From the NCBI GenBank assembly GCA_015680685.1, contig MNCI01015527.1, positions 65,185 to 129,184 on the forward strand: a stretch of DNA of 64,000 nt, in the 5' to 3' direction. This stretch comes from Gnetum montanum. Lineage: Eukaryota > Streptophyta > Gnetopsida > Gnetales > Gnetaceae. Positions 10,900-22,355 of the stretch are shown here, in pieces (the first letter of the stretch is position 1; the number at the start of each line of letters is the position of its first letter). Both the position numbers and the translations under genes were made by a program. The notes beneath the pieces were generated by a model that ran no database searches, was not told the DNA's origin, and saw nothing but the letters and a program-made list of their open reading frames with translations.

Positions 10900-13881
10900 A
10901 GACATCTACTAATGCTAACAACACACCAAGTGCCTGAGTGTACAAAATAAATTACAAAATTGTAGTGTTTGTGGACAAAAAAATTGAACACCTTGACAAT
11001 AATGGATGCACAACCCTACCAAGATGCTGAATTTGCTAAAGAAGGTCAGACAGTTCCTAGTGGTGGTGGTTCTAATGGGCCCTCACTAGCTTCAGGTGCA
11101 TGTGGTGGATGAGGTGGTGGTTGTGGCTGCCCTACGACTATTGCAACTTTTGGAGGCAATTGGAAAGCCTCCAATAGAGCCCTAATTTTTTCTTCTTTAC
11201 TTTTGGGGTCATTCATAGTCTAAGTGGCCTTGCCACTGTGTGCTGAAATAGGAAATTCCCAAGGACATGGAAGTGCACGGAAGAGCTTCTTTAAATTGAT
11301 GAACCAGGCCGCAAACTATTTTCATTCAATGTCGAACACTCGAACTAATGCTTGTAGCCATTGGTAGTCATCCATTCATTGGGCCAAGTTCTTAGTAATA
11401 GAGCATTATCCTTCAAAGAAAGTGCAAAGAACTTCAAGTTCCGCATTTGCTATTTCCAACTTTTGCTTTGTCTCCTTATGCACCTTGAACTTGCCCTCGT
11501 ATAATGAATATAAGTTGGCCACTTACTTCTCAAGGTTTGACCATGGCCTCCCAGCTATAAGCATGGCTAGGTTTGCAAAATGAAGGTTGTCTAGTTCCAT
11601 GTATTTTGTCATTTCTTCAATTTGTAGCTCCTTGAGATGAATCTCAGCTTGATTGTAGGTGTTTAATCCATCAAAGATGGGGTGCCATACCTCATCTCCC
11701 TCCTTGAGCTTTTGAAGGGCTTGATTCATCTTAGCCTTTACAATTTGGATTTCTTTTTCATTAATTTCTTTTTGCAACCCCACTTGGTCCTTGTAGTGAT
11801 TTTTCACTCATTCAAACTTGAGGGCCTCATTCTTCCAAGTAGTGATTTCAATGGCTATCTTTTGTCACAAGGTTCAAACTTCCTCCATTGACAAATTGTA
11901 ATTTTTGATAGCCAATCTTCTTACATCAGTGTTTACCCTAGCCAGCTACTCATGCTATTGATAGATAAAATCCTTCATTTGTTGAATTTTGAGACCAACA
12001 TTGCACAAATGATGAACTTTAGTGGTCAACCCAACATTCTCTTGGTGAACCTCTATCAAGTCCTTGTTTAGATAATAAGAATGAGCTTCCACTAAGGACT
12101 TATTGAAGGTTGCTAACTCCCACTCATACTCAAATTTCTGGAGCTTGGTTTGAAGATGTTCAAGAGATTCATCTATGGTGACTTCAGAGTTGCTTATTGC
12201 CAGATCGGTGAGTTGGACCCTCAGTTGGGAAACTTTTATAGCTAAGCATTGATTGTTTGCCTGAGCTTCTTCTAGTTGCCCCTCTAGGATGAGGCACTTG
12301 CCTTTTGCTGTGAATATCTTTGACTAGGTTGTAGTGATGTTGACTGGGTTGCCTAATTCCCACTAGTCAATCTAACAATTCTTTGTGTTGTTCTGAATTG
12401 AGTCTACCACTCTAAGTACCTGCAGATGTCTACACATCTCTAAGCCCATGTATATCCAGTACAGGTGTTATAGGTGCATTGGAAGCTGTGGCGATTGTAT
12501 CAGCAACCATATCTACTATGACTTCCTATCCTTGGTGCTGCATTACCAAGATAGTTATCCCTTCACCCTCCTCCAAGCGCATCGAGAAAGTAGAAGAATT
12601 CCTTAAAATTTCTAGGAATAATTTTTGGGTCAGTGACATTGTTACTTCTCTAGCACTAGGGTCTATTCTTGTGGGCACCTATGTTCTCACAACTGAAAGC
12701 ATCGGCCCTTCCCTCTCCAGCAAGCTCACATGTTGATCCACTTGCTTTAGATGGCTCAAGGTAGGGTGGTACACCACAGGGTCTCCACCACCACTGGTTC
12801 CCACCTATTGTTACTGTTAGCACAGGAGCAACTATCGGATCTCATGTATGTGCACTGCAATTGTGTGCATGTCTGACCCTATTGCTTGTGTGGACAGTGG
12901 AGGTGGTGGTTGCCCTTCCTCTGTTCTTGTTGTGGTGGGTGTTTTATCTTTCATCATCTCACACCATGAGGCAATTGGGGCATGATGAAGTGTGTCATTG
13001 GCATATTGTGTTATCAGTGCCCATTTGTACAATTTTCTGATCAGGCAAGGAAAGGGCAAAGCTTGCCTTCCATGTTCATTTTCCATGAACCATTTCTCAA
13101 TTTCTAGGAAGAGTAATTATGGAAGGTTGATGGGAGATTTCCTACTTAATGTGGCACATGTGCGAGCATAGAAGGTGGTGATTTTGCTGGGTCTTACTAG
13201 TGGATTTAAGTGGTAAGATGCAATTTTGAAGTAAACCCTTTCTATGGTGGTCAATGTGTCAAACTCCTTACAATCCATCCCATAACATCACCTAGCCCAC
13301 TTCGCTTTCACCTTGGGGTCTACTTGTTTTGAAATTTCTGCCACATCAACCCCGATCTAAGACAACCCAAGGGCTTGTACAATTGCCTCTGTAGAGTAAG
13401 ACACATGGATATCTTTGATTCTTACTTGCAACCTCAACTATCTATTTGTCCAAAAGAGATAGGTTTCCCCCAAGTACCACTCATCACTAGACTTGATGAT
13501 TGGCCACATGGGAGAATTCTAAAGCTGAGTTCTAACTTCCTTTGGTGCATTCTCTAGGAATAGTTCAAAATTTAATTCTTGAAGGACCATTCATTGCAGC
13601 TCTTTCAACTTGATAGCATTAAGGCAGGCCCTGGTCAAGGTGACCTCAAGCTATGGCACTCTCGTTGGAGTCTCATCCCCATGCGATTCTTTTGTGGGGA
13701 CCTCCTCTTTTGGAATCTAATGAAAACATTCCATGTCAGGTTCCTCATAGAGAGGCCTATTTGCATGCGAGCCCTCTACATGCTCTTGAGGTTACATGCC
13801 TCATTCTTGTCTTGTTCTAGGTCACTTCTCCCAAGGTTGTGATGGTCCTTCCTCCCTTGGATGTCTTGGTTTTGGTGCCAT
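10900..13881 (-). pseudogene. Accessory ORF of element A: plant-transposon-protein-like domain plus coiled coil
   Basis: A long broken reading frame between the spacer and the 3' LTR. It starts with ATG at 13881 (MAPKPRHPREEGPSQPW). The N-terminal domain, about residues 140-290, contains YLFWTN, RIKDIHVSYSTEAI, YFKIASYHLNPLVRPSKIT, INLP*LLFLEIEK and FPCLIRKLYKWA. The same blocks recur in C and partly in F. The order and spacing resemble the 'putative plant transposon protein' family found beside Athila-type elements (pattern ..FPxLIxxLC..AGV). Open stretch 12832-13086 belongs here. A frameshift separates this from a coiled-coil part (11523-11807: KEINEKEIQIVKAKMNQAL and HLKELQIEEMTKYMELDN). 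The end is rich in proline. Its function is unknown. Confidence 0.65.
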
Positions 13882-15359
13882 CTGCAATCACAATGTAATT
13901 ATGAATTAAAATGTATGCATGTTGCCCCAAAATGGCAATAAGATACCTTCTCATGTTGGATTGGCTATGATAGTGACATGTGCATTGAGCTTTGATTAAC
14001 CCTAGGTGTTTTGATTNNNNNNNNNNNNNNNNNNNNNNNNNNNNNNNNNNNNNNNNNNNNNNNNNNNNNNNNNNNNNNNNNNNNNNNNNNNNNNNNNNNN
14101 NNNNNNNNNNNNNNNNNNNNNNNNNNNNNNNNNNNNNNNNNNNNNNNNNNNNNNNNNNNNNNNNNNNNNNNNNNNNNNNNNNNNNNNNNNNNNNNNNNNN
14201 NNNNNNNNNNNNNNNNNNNNNNNNNNNNNNNNNNNNNNNNNNNNNNNNNNNNNNNNNNNNNNNNNNNNNNNNNNNNNNNNNNNNNNNNNNNNNNNNNNNN
14301 NNNNNNNNNNNNNNNNNNNNNNNNNNNNNNNGAATCTAGGAGAACATCATAAGATGGAGCTTGGGCGATGGAGACTCTCACGATGGCCAGCATAGAAATG
14401 GTTTCCATATTAGATCAAGGGAGAAGGAGATTAACAAGTGGAACCAATGAATATGCAAGTGGGTCCTCCCCATAGCAGGCTTCAGCCTTGGTTTCCCTTG
14501 CACATCCTCAACCTAGGAGTCTATGGACCCCATAGTTAATTAATGATCACTAAGGGTTAATACTTGTACCTCTAAGAACTAACCAAAGGATTTACAAGTA
14601 CCAGCAAACCAAGATACATGATTGAAACATGAAACTGGTAGTGAGGTGAGAAATGGAGAGCAACGAATAAGAGGGAGAGCATGTGTAATAGAGTGCTGAA
14701 GTCAAGATTGATACAGTCCCTTTGTGAAGTATGTGGTTAAGTGACTTGATAAGAATCTATTCCAGGTTTGGACCAAGACCGACCATGGCCAGTGACATCG
14801 AAGTAAGGGACTAATACCAACCCACTCACTCAAGTCATACACATGCCTATAGAGACCAAATCCCATTCCTTATATATAAGAAAAGGGAAGCAGGAAGTGA
14901 GGAAGGACCTTAGTTAGAGGGGACTATCAAATCTAGGTAACATGGCTTCTGAGTCCCATAACCAGTGCTTGTAGCCTATTATTTGATCCAAGGGATGTGC
15001 TTTGAATTCCCATTAGTATGTTTGTTTTTCTTCAAATGGGAACCACACCATGTGAGGATAGATTGGTTGGTCCAAGGGGTATGCTTTGAATTCCCATTGT
15101 TTGTTTTCTTTTCTATTTTTTTTTTCTTTTTTTCAAATGGGAACCACACCATGCAAAGACATGTTATCTTCTTGTTATTCATGGCCATGGAACAAAAAGG
15201 GATCCTTGAGGGCATCATTTCATGAGAGATCGTAGCAGGATATGTGATCCACCACATCCCCTTGAAGTCACACCCTATTCCTTACCACTGAGATCCTTCC
15301 CAAGTTTAGAATCCACTAAGGTCAAAGATTGATTGGAGTTGATTAATGAAAAAGAAACT
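13882..15359 (-). other. Spacer of element A with assembly gap and an 84-bp direct repeat
   Basis: Non-coding spacer between the RT and the accessory ORF. The block GGGGAGGACCCACTTGCA (complement near 14456-14475) is shared with the spacer of element C at about 38893. A direct repeat with period 84 starts at 14987 and 15071 (TCCAAGG ... GCTTTGAATTCCCATT ... CAAATGGGAACCACACCATG), with a T-rich expansion in the second copy. Positions 14017-14331 are undetermined. Open frames running through the gap are artefacts. Confidence 0.7.
14017..14331. other. Assembly gap (315 undetermined bases)
   Basis: A continuous run of N inside the spacer of element A. Nothing can be said about its content or its true length. 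Confidence 1.
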
Positions 15360-16150
15360 ATACTTCTCATGATCCTAGCACACCATAGAAAAATGTGAGT
15401 GGTTAGATTTCATGGACTCACTTCTTGTTGCATGAAAGATGTTGAGGAAAAGATGTTGAAATGTTGTGGGCATGTTACATAGGCCAAAGGACATCTTCCT
15501 GTATGTGAAAGTTCCCTAAGGGCTTGTAAACATTATCTTGGCCTAGTCCTCTGGCACAATCTAGATTTGGTTATAGCCACTATAACCATCCAAGAAGCTA
15601 TACTAACAATGCCTTGAAATGGTATCCAACACCTGGTCCAAAAATGGGAGTGAAAAATGATCCTTAAAGGTTGCGATGTTTAGTAATCAAAAATTGATAC
15701 AGACCCTCCATTTACCATCCTTTTTTGGCACAATAATGAGTGGGCTGATCCACTTGCTATTCACAATGGGGTAGATGAATCCTGCCTTCAACAATTTCTC
15801 AATTTCATCTTTGACGATCTATTTAAGTTTGGGATTCAATCATCTTTGTGGCTATCATTGTGGCTTCATGGAAGGGTCAATATAGATTCGATGTTGGCAT
15901 ACCCTAGGATCAATCTCTATTAACTCAGGATATGACCATGCGAAGGCAGTCAATCACCATCCTTAGTAACTTCTTCTTTTGCTTAGGAGAAAGAGTAACA
16001 TTAATTATTCCTAGCTTACTATTTTGCAAAAATGCATATTCCAAATTCACTGGTAAGGGCTTTAGTTCTAGGGGCTCATGTTTAAAGCTTTCAGGGATAT
16101 GCATTTTTCCCTAATTAGTAGCATCATTAGAAATGAAAATTTGCTAATGG
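15360..16150 (-). pseudogene. Reverse transcriptase of element A (broken)
   Basis: RNA-dependent DNA polymerase remnant on the minus strand. The fingers block KWISPLIIVPKKDGKWRVCI lies at about 15706-15765, preceded by LLKAGFIYPIVNS. The palm follows with FLDGYSGYNQI and then YRKMSFGLCNMPTTFQ near 15440-15500, all canonical Tat/Athila RT blocks. The catalytic F-x-D-D stretch and everything downstream (thumb, RNase H, integrase) are not found, so the gene was cut by the internal deletion. Stops occur within the kept part. Confidence 0.8.
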
Positions 16151-16359
16151 ACTTGTTCCAGTTCATCTATGCTCCCCATATAGGTACATACAAGGCTCTC
16201 AAAGGGTTCCATGCATAGGGTATTTCTATTAGAATCAGCGGTCAGCCACTAGGTGCCTTCTTGATTAGTGGTTGCTACGTATAAGCATCATTGAATTTGT
16301 GATTCGATGGCACACTGACTGCACATTTGAATGGATGTCTACTCAATGGACAAGGGTTG

Positions 16360-16800
16360 CTACACCCAGTTGCACCCAAGATCGTTGTATATGATGCATG
16401 GGACACGCTTCTTCTCGATCTTCCCAAAAGGATTTTCCTTAGAGATTTCAAGAGAGAGATCCTGGAGTTCCAAATGTGCATCCACCATGCTGAGCCATGC
16501 TCTTCCCATTATAATTGGGAAGTCTTCCTTGCAGTTATCAACATGAATCACCAGGAAATCAGCAAGGTAGGACCACCCACAAACAGTGGTCACAATATCT
16601 TCTACCAATCCCAAGGGAACAATGATGGATTGGTCTACAAACTTGAGCCGAATGTTGCTTTTCTTCAATGGGGGCAGGTTCCAGGTCTTGTACATATCAT
16701 GTGAAATTAGGTTGACACTTGATCTCGAATCCAAAATAGCTTTGCATGGTTGGTTCCTTGCTACCTGAAGGTATATGAGGGGGCTTCCTGGATCAACCAA
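16360..16800 (-). pseudogene. Retropepsin-like protease of element A
   Basis: Open reading frame of 146 residues encoding the aspartic protease. CKAILDSRSSVNLIS at the N-terminal side corresponds to the active-site loop (canonical D-S-G-A/S). The glycine is replaced by arginine (AGA, one G-to-A step from GGA), which should abolish activity. KFVDQSIIVPLGLVEDI and IIMGRAWLSMVDAHLEL follow, the latter carrying the conserved I-x-G-R motif. It is the longest intact protease frame in the window. It lies between gag (right) and RT (left), as expected for the minus strand. Confidence 0.85.
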
Positions 16801-17099
16801 TTTCTGAGGGAGATGACCTACCTTAATTTAGTCCATCATAACATGTGTTAACATGATGGTTTGCATGTTGGATGGTGTTTGGTTCAAAGGTTTCTCAAAA
16901 AATTGAGTGTCGGAGATAGTTGGAGATGCAGGGGCACTAGCCACATATGAGTGTGAGGGTGTGTTTCGGTTATTAAGCCAGAGAAAAGAAAATTTTCATG
17001 GTTTTGATTTTGACCCACTTGGCTGGGGAGCCTATTGTAGATTGACAGCCCTTATGGAATTACGCTGATATGGCTATAGAGGTATTTCTCCCTACATAG

Positions 17100-19363
17100 G
17101 CAAAGTAGGAGGTAGCTAAGTTGAGGGTAGATGGATAGGTATGGTAGAAGGAGGTGGTAGAGGATAGTGCAAATGTGGGTTTTCCACCTTAGGTGATAGA
17201 GATTGGACTCAAAAGTATTCTGGAGGGTAGTAATGATTTTGAAAGGTTACGTGACTAGAAGAGTCCCACGGGAAGATTGGCTACTGAACGTAGTACCCAT
17301 AAGCATCTGGCTACCAATAAGGGTACTGCTACCTTGGGGCTGGCATCCCCTATGACTGTGGATGCTACCATTGTTGGTAGTGCTCATACGATTGTGACAG
17401 AGCTCCACTTGGATAATATCCTTGTTGCTGGTGGAACTACCTAGAATTTCCTTGGGGATAAGGCAATATCTGGGGTGTTTGGCTTTTTTCTAGGTGAGGA
17501 TTCAGAGTGTACACCCTAGACTCTTGCAAATTTGACACCATGGGCAACATCCCTTAGGATGTTTGTACTAGCATATGTCACATCCATCATCTTCCTTGGT
17601 GTTCAAGTCTGCAACTTGTTCTACCACAACAACCTTGCCCTTACCTTTGTGGTAGGCATGTTTAGCCTCTTTTCTCCTTTGTCGATTTGGATCATTACAT
17701 TGTTCTCTGGATTCTTTGGCAATTTTTAGAACACTTTGGAATTTTTCATCCAAAGAATCCCACATCTTGTCCACCTTGGCCAAAATTTTAGAAGTGAACT
17801 TTTGTATAGGTAAAGTCTTCATGTTCACCGCTGCATCTAGAGATGACTCCTCTTCATCTTCATAGAATTGGACCTCCCTCTTCCAGATGGAAGGGTCTTG
17901 ATTATATTCCTCTGCACTTTCCCATTTCCATAGTTCCCCCTCTTCCTTGGTTACATGCTCAATTAATCATTGAAGTTGATGAGCCCTTAACTCAAATTGC
18001 CATCCTTAAGCATAAATGCCAAGGGTCCTTCTTGTTTCAAAATGGAGCCCACCTATGACATGGCGTACCTGCTCCCGATGAGAGTAGCCATGACTAGGGC
18101 ATCGATGCAACAATGAGTAATATCTACTCATGGCTGCATCTAAGGGCTCATGGCTACCCTTTTTCCACCCCTGGATTTGTCGTCTCAGATTAGACACCCT
18201 AGAGTAAGTCTGGTATTTATCATTGAAGAGCCCCAACATCATATTCCATTGCCTAATCGATTCCAATTCCAAAGATAGGTACTAACTTTCTGCCTCCTTG
18301 ATGAGTGTTCAAGGGAATAGCTTGAGTTTCTACCATTTATTTTCAATATTTTACAGGGTGTAGGCATCATGAAATGGTTGCAGGTGAGTCTGCAGATCAC
18401 ATTTATATCCTCCTTCAAACTTGGAAATGTTGTTCATATCAAGGTGCTTGATCTGGCTATCTCGCAAATGCTTGGTAGGTATGTGAACTACCTCTGCTAT
18501 GTTGAGCATGCTTCGAGTGGCAAGTAGTGGTTCATCAAGGTCATGGTCCTGATGATGGCCATGGCATCCATGACAATCTCTACTACCTCTCCTTTCATGA
18601 TGATGATCCTCCTGTGACTCCTCACACCCTCAATCACGATGTTCCCATTGGTGTCCTCGATCATGTCGATCTTGACAATCACCCCCATCACGATCCCTCC
18701 TACGATTGTTGCAGTCGGATTTAGAACCTGATGAAGTTAAAGTGGAAAGCAAGGAATGAGACAAGAGGGAGGATTGCCACCACCACTGTGTTGATCACCT
18801 CCTCTTCCATGACGAAGGCCTCAACCTTCATGTCCATCTTCACCTTCGCCATGATCTCCTCCAGGAGATCCCTCAGCATCCTAGAACTCCAAGTCTGTTG
18901 ACCCTTTACTCTATATGATGGATCAAATGATTTGATGTGGGAGAGGAGATTCAGAAGAATAGGAACCACAAGGAATAGGTCCCTCATCATCATGTTGGGC
19001 CTGCAAGGACAAAGGATTGCTGGACCGTTTTCCCTTTGCTCGTTCATGGTGTTGTGCCTACTGCAGGTCTTGCTTATGCTATGCTTCATTTGGACGATAG
19101 TCCTGATAATCATGATCCTCTATCATGTACTCCTCAACTCAATCCTAAATACCCAATCTGGTGAGATTTTGGAGTAGCATTCTAAGAACCGATCGATCAA
19201 GGGGAAATATAATGTTGCCCTCCATGTCCTACCATCACATCTACTCATCCTTATGCAAGATGAAGGTGAATTTGGGTATATACTCATCCATATGAGTATA
19301 TATCACCCAACATTCCTGGGGCACTTGGGGGTTGGATTCATCTCACCTTGGAGAAGAAGACAT
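17100..19363 (-). pseudogene. gag of element A (broken)
   Basis: Gag remnant starting at ATG 19363 (MSSSPR). The early block DEYIPKFTFILHKDE parallels DPYYxDFTFIF of B and C. A charged region rich in D, R and H (about 18480-18720) precedes the core SRVSNLRRQIQGWKKG ... YYSLLHRCPSHGYSHREQ in 18006-18272. Then comes KILAKVDKMWDSLDEKF within 17568-17828, and CDIC at the position of the Cys/His cluster. A Y/Q/P-rich linker (17100-17480) joins it to the protease. Stops and frameshifts separate these pieces. Confidence 0.8.
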
Positions 19364-19507
19364 ATTAGTGTTAAACAACAAATAACTTAGTGTGTCATAC
19401 TCTTACCTAAGTCGTTTAGTGTGAGTAGCTGTCGACATAATGGATTCATTCCAACGAGGTAAGTGATGATCTTTCTAAGGATTGATAGCACATGGAAGAC
19501 TAACAAT

Positions 19508-19525
19508 TCCTGAAAATGGCACCAA
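19508..19525 (-). other. Primer-binding site of element A
   Basis: Read on the minus strand, TTGGTGCCATTTTCAGGA follows the LTR end ..CTCATGA directly. It matches TTGGCGCCGTTGCCGGGGA of Tat/Athila elements, with losses mostly at C and G positions. Confidence 0.75.
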
Positions 19526-20410
19526 TCATGAGCAGTGAGGTACCCCTACGCCCAACCATACGAATCACAAGCATTCATCCATGATGTAGTCAAATTCTAA
19601 AGACTACAAGCACTTACGTACACCAAATTCTAGATAGAAAACCTCAGTTAGAGCAGTCGTTGTCTTCCCAACCTCACTTGTGATATTCGAAACGATGGTT
19701 GAGCAAGATTGAGGCAAATGATTTTTATAAGTTTTCTTTTTATCTTTGAAGTCTAATTCTTCTAGTGTAGGAGATGAAAGGCTATGTAATTTTATGACTA
19801 CCCTACTCTATCGCTTAGCTATCCCTAGCATAAACAACCAATCCCATCTTCCATGCACATCCTAAGCATGTCCTAACCACTACTGGGTTACTAGACGTTA
19901 GGTGTCATTGGGTTGCCAAGTGTCAGGTATATGTTTGAGATGGCCGTGCTTATGGTTCTCATAAACTATAAAAAGGATTGTAACTATAAAGTAATAATAA
20001 TAAAAGCTTTTAGAATTATTAGAATATTAAAATATTTTAATGCTTAAGTAGTTTAATCCAAATTTTGCAAGGAATGTTCAAAAAGCTCATCTTTATTGTT
20101 GGTCACGCCAATGGGCTTAGGTACATTAGCGCTTGAATAAAGATCTGTACACTCTTCAAACTCCTGCTGTAGGCACTTGGGAAATATTCTAACTTTCATG
20201 GAGACAAACTGCAAGAGCTTCACTACACTTCAACAAGAGATGCCATAAATGCAGCAAGTGCATGCATATTTATAGTAGAAAATGGACCCTGCATTGATAA
20301 GGCCATGTCAATGCTTGGAAAGATGCATCGATAGGGTTATGTTGATGCGGTTGTATTAATGAGGCTTTGTCAACATGGCCCAATTGACGTAGTGACTGGA
20401 TGCTTCATAA
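19526..20410 (-). repeat. 5' LTR of element A
   Basis: Matches 9923-10808 throughout. A TATA-like motif on the minus strand (complement of ATATTTATA, 20266-20274) lies about 140 bases into the LTR and would drive transcription of element A. The terminal bases have drifted (TCATGAGC for TGATGAGC, TTCATAA for TTCATCA). Confidence 0.9.
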
Positions 20411-20575
20411 AAAATGATATATCTTTAGTAATAAATGTTTCTTCTTAGAAATGTGACTCCTTCATTCCCTTTTTGTTCATATCTGGAAAAGGGGAGAATT
20501 GCTTAGTATATTGTGATATTGTGACTATACTAACCCATTTTCCTAAGTTTTGGAAATTACCAAAAAGGGGAAGAT
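20411..20575 (+). other. 3' internal end and polypurine tract of element D
   Basis: Continuation of element D after the insertion of A. It ends with the polypurine tract AAAAAGGGGAAGAT (20562-20575) touching the 3' LTR. Element G carries the identical tract on its strand. Confidence 0.75.
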
Positions 20576-21760
20576 TGTTGACCTTTTGGTATGTCAAAAC
20601 ATTAAGGAAATTGGAGAACATAGAATGTTGTGGATTGTGATGTTTTGTAGGACATGAATGAAACCTTAAGAAATGACATCTACAAAGAGATCTCAATATG
20701 AAAAAAAAAAGGAGAAGAAAGGCATCATCAAGGTTTCAAAAAGCATGTGGGAGTTTAAAAGCATGGACAAGGAATGAATATTTCAAAGTGCAAAGGGAAT
20801 TGAAGAAAGACATCTACAAGAAATAGTAGACATCTTAGCTGAAGTGAAGGAGAATTAAGGAAGACGTCTTGTAGAAATAACAAACATCTACTATCAAGTA
20901 TAGACATCTCCAAGAAACAACAAATGTCTTGGCTGAGTTGAAGGTTTCTCAAAAGAAGACATCTCTGAAAAATAGTAGAAAGACATCTTCATGAGTTTCC
21001 TATGGAGAAGACATCTTTCCAGAATGAAGGTCTGGTGCAGAAAGATGTCTCAGTGTCGAAGAAGACATCTCTAGTGACCATTAGATAGCCATTACATGAA
21101 TTTTGAGGCATTTTCAGAGACATATTATCTATAAGAAGACTTCATTACATTGTAAAATGGACAAGCATTGTGCACTATCAAGTGTTATTATCAAGCAATC
21201 ATTTTATACACCATTCTCTTGTTATTGTTTCTCATTGTACTCTCTTTTATCTATTGTAAGTGATCAAAGTGACCTATACCTCAAAGTATAAGGATCAATA
21301 AATTTAGTTGCATTCTTTCCTTGTAATTGTTGTTCTCTTTTGTTGCCCTACGAGGTTGATGTGCTTCTTGCAAGAAGGCATCTTGCTTAAGCATGTTAAG
21401 ATCCTATGAGATTGAGTGTTGGTGTAGCGCCCCAACACTCCTGAGCAAAGCTCAAGTTGTAAAGGTTGTGGGATCCTAGAAACCACATTCTAAGCTTGTT
21501 AGAACCTTAAAAGGTTGAGTGGAATTGTTGTATTGAATCACTCCAAAGTGGAGCTTAGAGCTTGTACAGGGTGTGTTATCATTCAAACCACATTTTAAGG
21601 ACAAAAAGGTCCAGAGGTATGCAATTGAACTACCCTTTGAGTGTGGACTACCCAAGTTGGGGAACCATGTTAATTTTGATGTGTGCTTTGTTTTAAAGAA
21701 TTTTTAATTTAGGGAACTTATTCATTCCCCTCTCCACACCCCCACCTCCTAAGTTCAACA
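20576..21760 (+). repeat. 3' LTR of copia element D
   Basis: Near match to 6454-7675. It has repeated GACATCT motifs from about 20670 to 21080 in both orientations. It ends ..AAGTTCAACA; the interrupted RT of element B resumes at 21766. Confidence 0.9.
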
Positions 21761-21765
21761 ATCCT

Positions 21766-21850
21766 CAATATGAGCTAGATTTCAAACAAGCATTGGAATG
21801 TCTAGAGTAGGTACTAAAAGGATGTGTAGAGACCAATCTAAAGCTTATTT
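21766..21850 (+). pseudogene. Reverse transcriptase of element B, part 2
   Basis: Immediately after element D, the frame reads from a second copy of the CAATAT target into DFKQALECLE*VLKRCVETN, which matches the residues that follow FMDDFSIHG in element C (LDHLEKVLEFCMETN). It then loses homology. This is the downstream half of the RT split at 6453. Confidence 0.75.
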
Positions 21851-22355
21851 GAACTTAATATTAGAAGTTAAGGTGAAGTTTTTTTTATTTCAATTATGAG
21901 TGATAGTCATAATTGTGGCATTTTCAATTAAATTCAAATCTAATCTTTATTTGTCTTTATGATCTTTTTGACTTTGAACTGTTCCTCCATGGATACCACT
22001 CACAGGTTAGTCATAGATGATGTGACAATTTTTACAATGAAGATAACTACTAAGGTAACTTAGCACCAAACTTTGGCTAGCTCATTAGTTTTCTTAGTTA
22101 ACTAGAATTAGAATTTATTCAACCATGTGTACTTTCAAAGCACTTAAGAGCCTCTTAACATCAGTTAATCATATGTCTCACTAAGAGCTATACCATACAC
22201 TTGCACTTTGTTAGCTCAAAGTGGAAAGATAGTGATCTCGAACTTAACATCAATTACTAGCATAATAATATTGTCCATCCATGGGTTATGATTTGGTCGC
22301 ATGCTAGCACTTGTAACTTGTATGGTAAAGTGTTGGGATACTTCATTGCTCATTA
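21851..22355 (+). repeat. Partial 3' LTR of element B with an unassigned leader
   Basis: From about 22082 to 22355 the sequence matches the end of the 5' LTR (2020-2271). It ends CTCATTA, followed by the target-site copy CTATC. Bases 21851-22080 are AT-rich, show no clear match to the 5' LTR, and carry no gene that I can see. The 3' LTR is therefore truncated or strongly diverged at its beginning. Confidence 0.65.

Larger units (their letters stand above)
9923..20410 (-). mobile_element. Tat-like Ty3/gypsy element A, internally deleted
   Basis: A minus-strand element with two well-matched LTRs (9923-10808 and 19526-20410), a primer-binding site next to the right-hand LTR, gag, protease, RT, a spacer containing the assembly gap, and a downstream accessory ORF. 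RNase H and integrase are absent: the RT at 15360 passes directly into the spacer. This accounts for its length of about 10.5 kb, against about 13.1 kb for element C. It lies within element D. Its reading frames are the least decayed of the Tat-like copies, which fits its place as the innermost insertion. Confidence 0.85.
6454..21760 (+). mobile_element. Ty1/copia-type element D, non-autonomous, interrupted by element A
   Basis: Both LTRs begin TGTTGACC and end TTCAA(C/T)A. A primer-binding site resembling TGGTATCAGAGCTTGG follows the 5' LTR, and the polypurine tract AAAAAGGGGAAGAT precedes the 3' LTR. Excluding element A (9923-20410), the internal part is only about 2.4 kb. It holds a truncated gag with two CCHC knuckles and a coiled coil. 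No integrase, RT or RNase H motif could be recognised, so it resembles a large derivative that relies on another element. It sits inside the RT of element B. Confidence 0.85.
1474..22355 (+). mobile_element. Tat-like Ty3/gypsy element B, interrupted by elements D and A
   Basis: Extent of a plus-strand gypsy element: 5' LTR 1474-2271, primer-binding site, gag, protease and RT up to 6453, then the nested copia element D (6454-21760), then the RT continuing at 21766 for a short distance, and a partial 3' LTR ending at 22355. The sequence CAATAT precedes D (6445-6450) and recurs directly after it (21766-21771), which fits a target duplication. RNase H, integrase and the downstream accessory ORF are missing, so B lost its 3' half by deletion between the RT and the LTR. 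The element is dead. Confidence 0.8.

Noticed and set aside
13965-14408. Long open reading frames across 13965-14408
   Set aside because: They run through the undetermined bases of the assembly gap and are artefacts.
15114-15143. T-rich run as a possible terminator or polymerase III end
   Set aside because: It is an expansion inside the second copy of the 84-bp spacer repeat of element A; no tRNA-like structure lies nearby.
16327-16704. Plus-strand frame of 125 residues at 16327-16704
   Set aside because: Antisense to the protease of element A, which explains the conservation.
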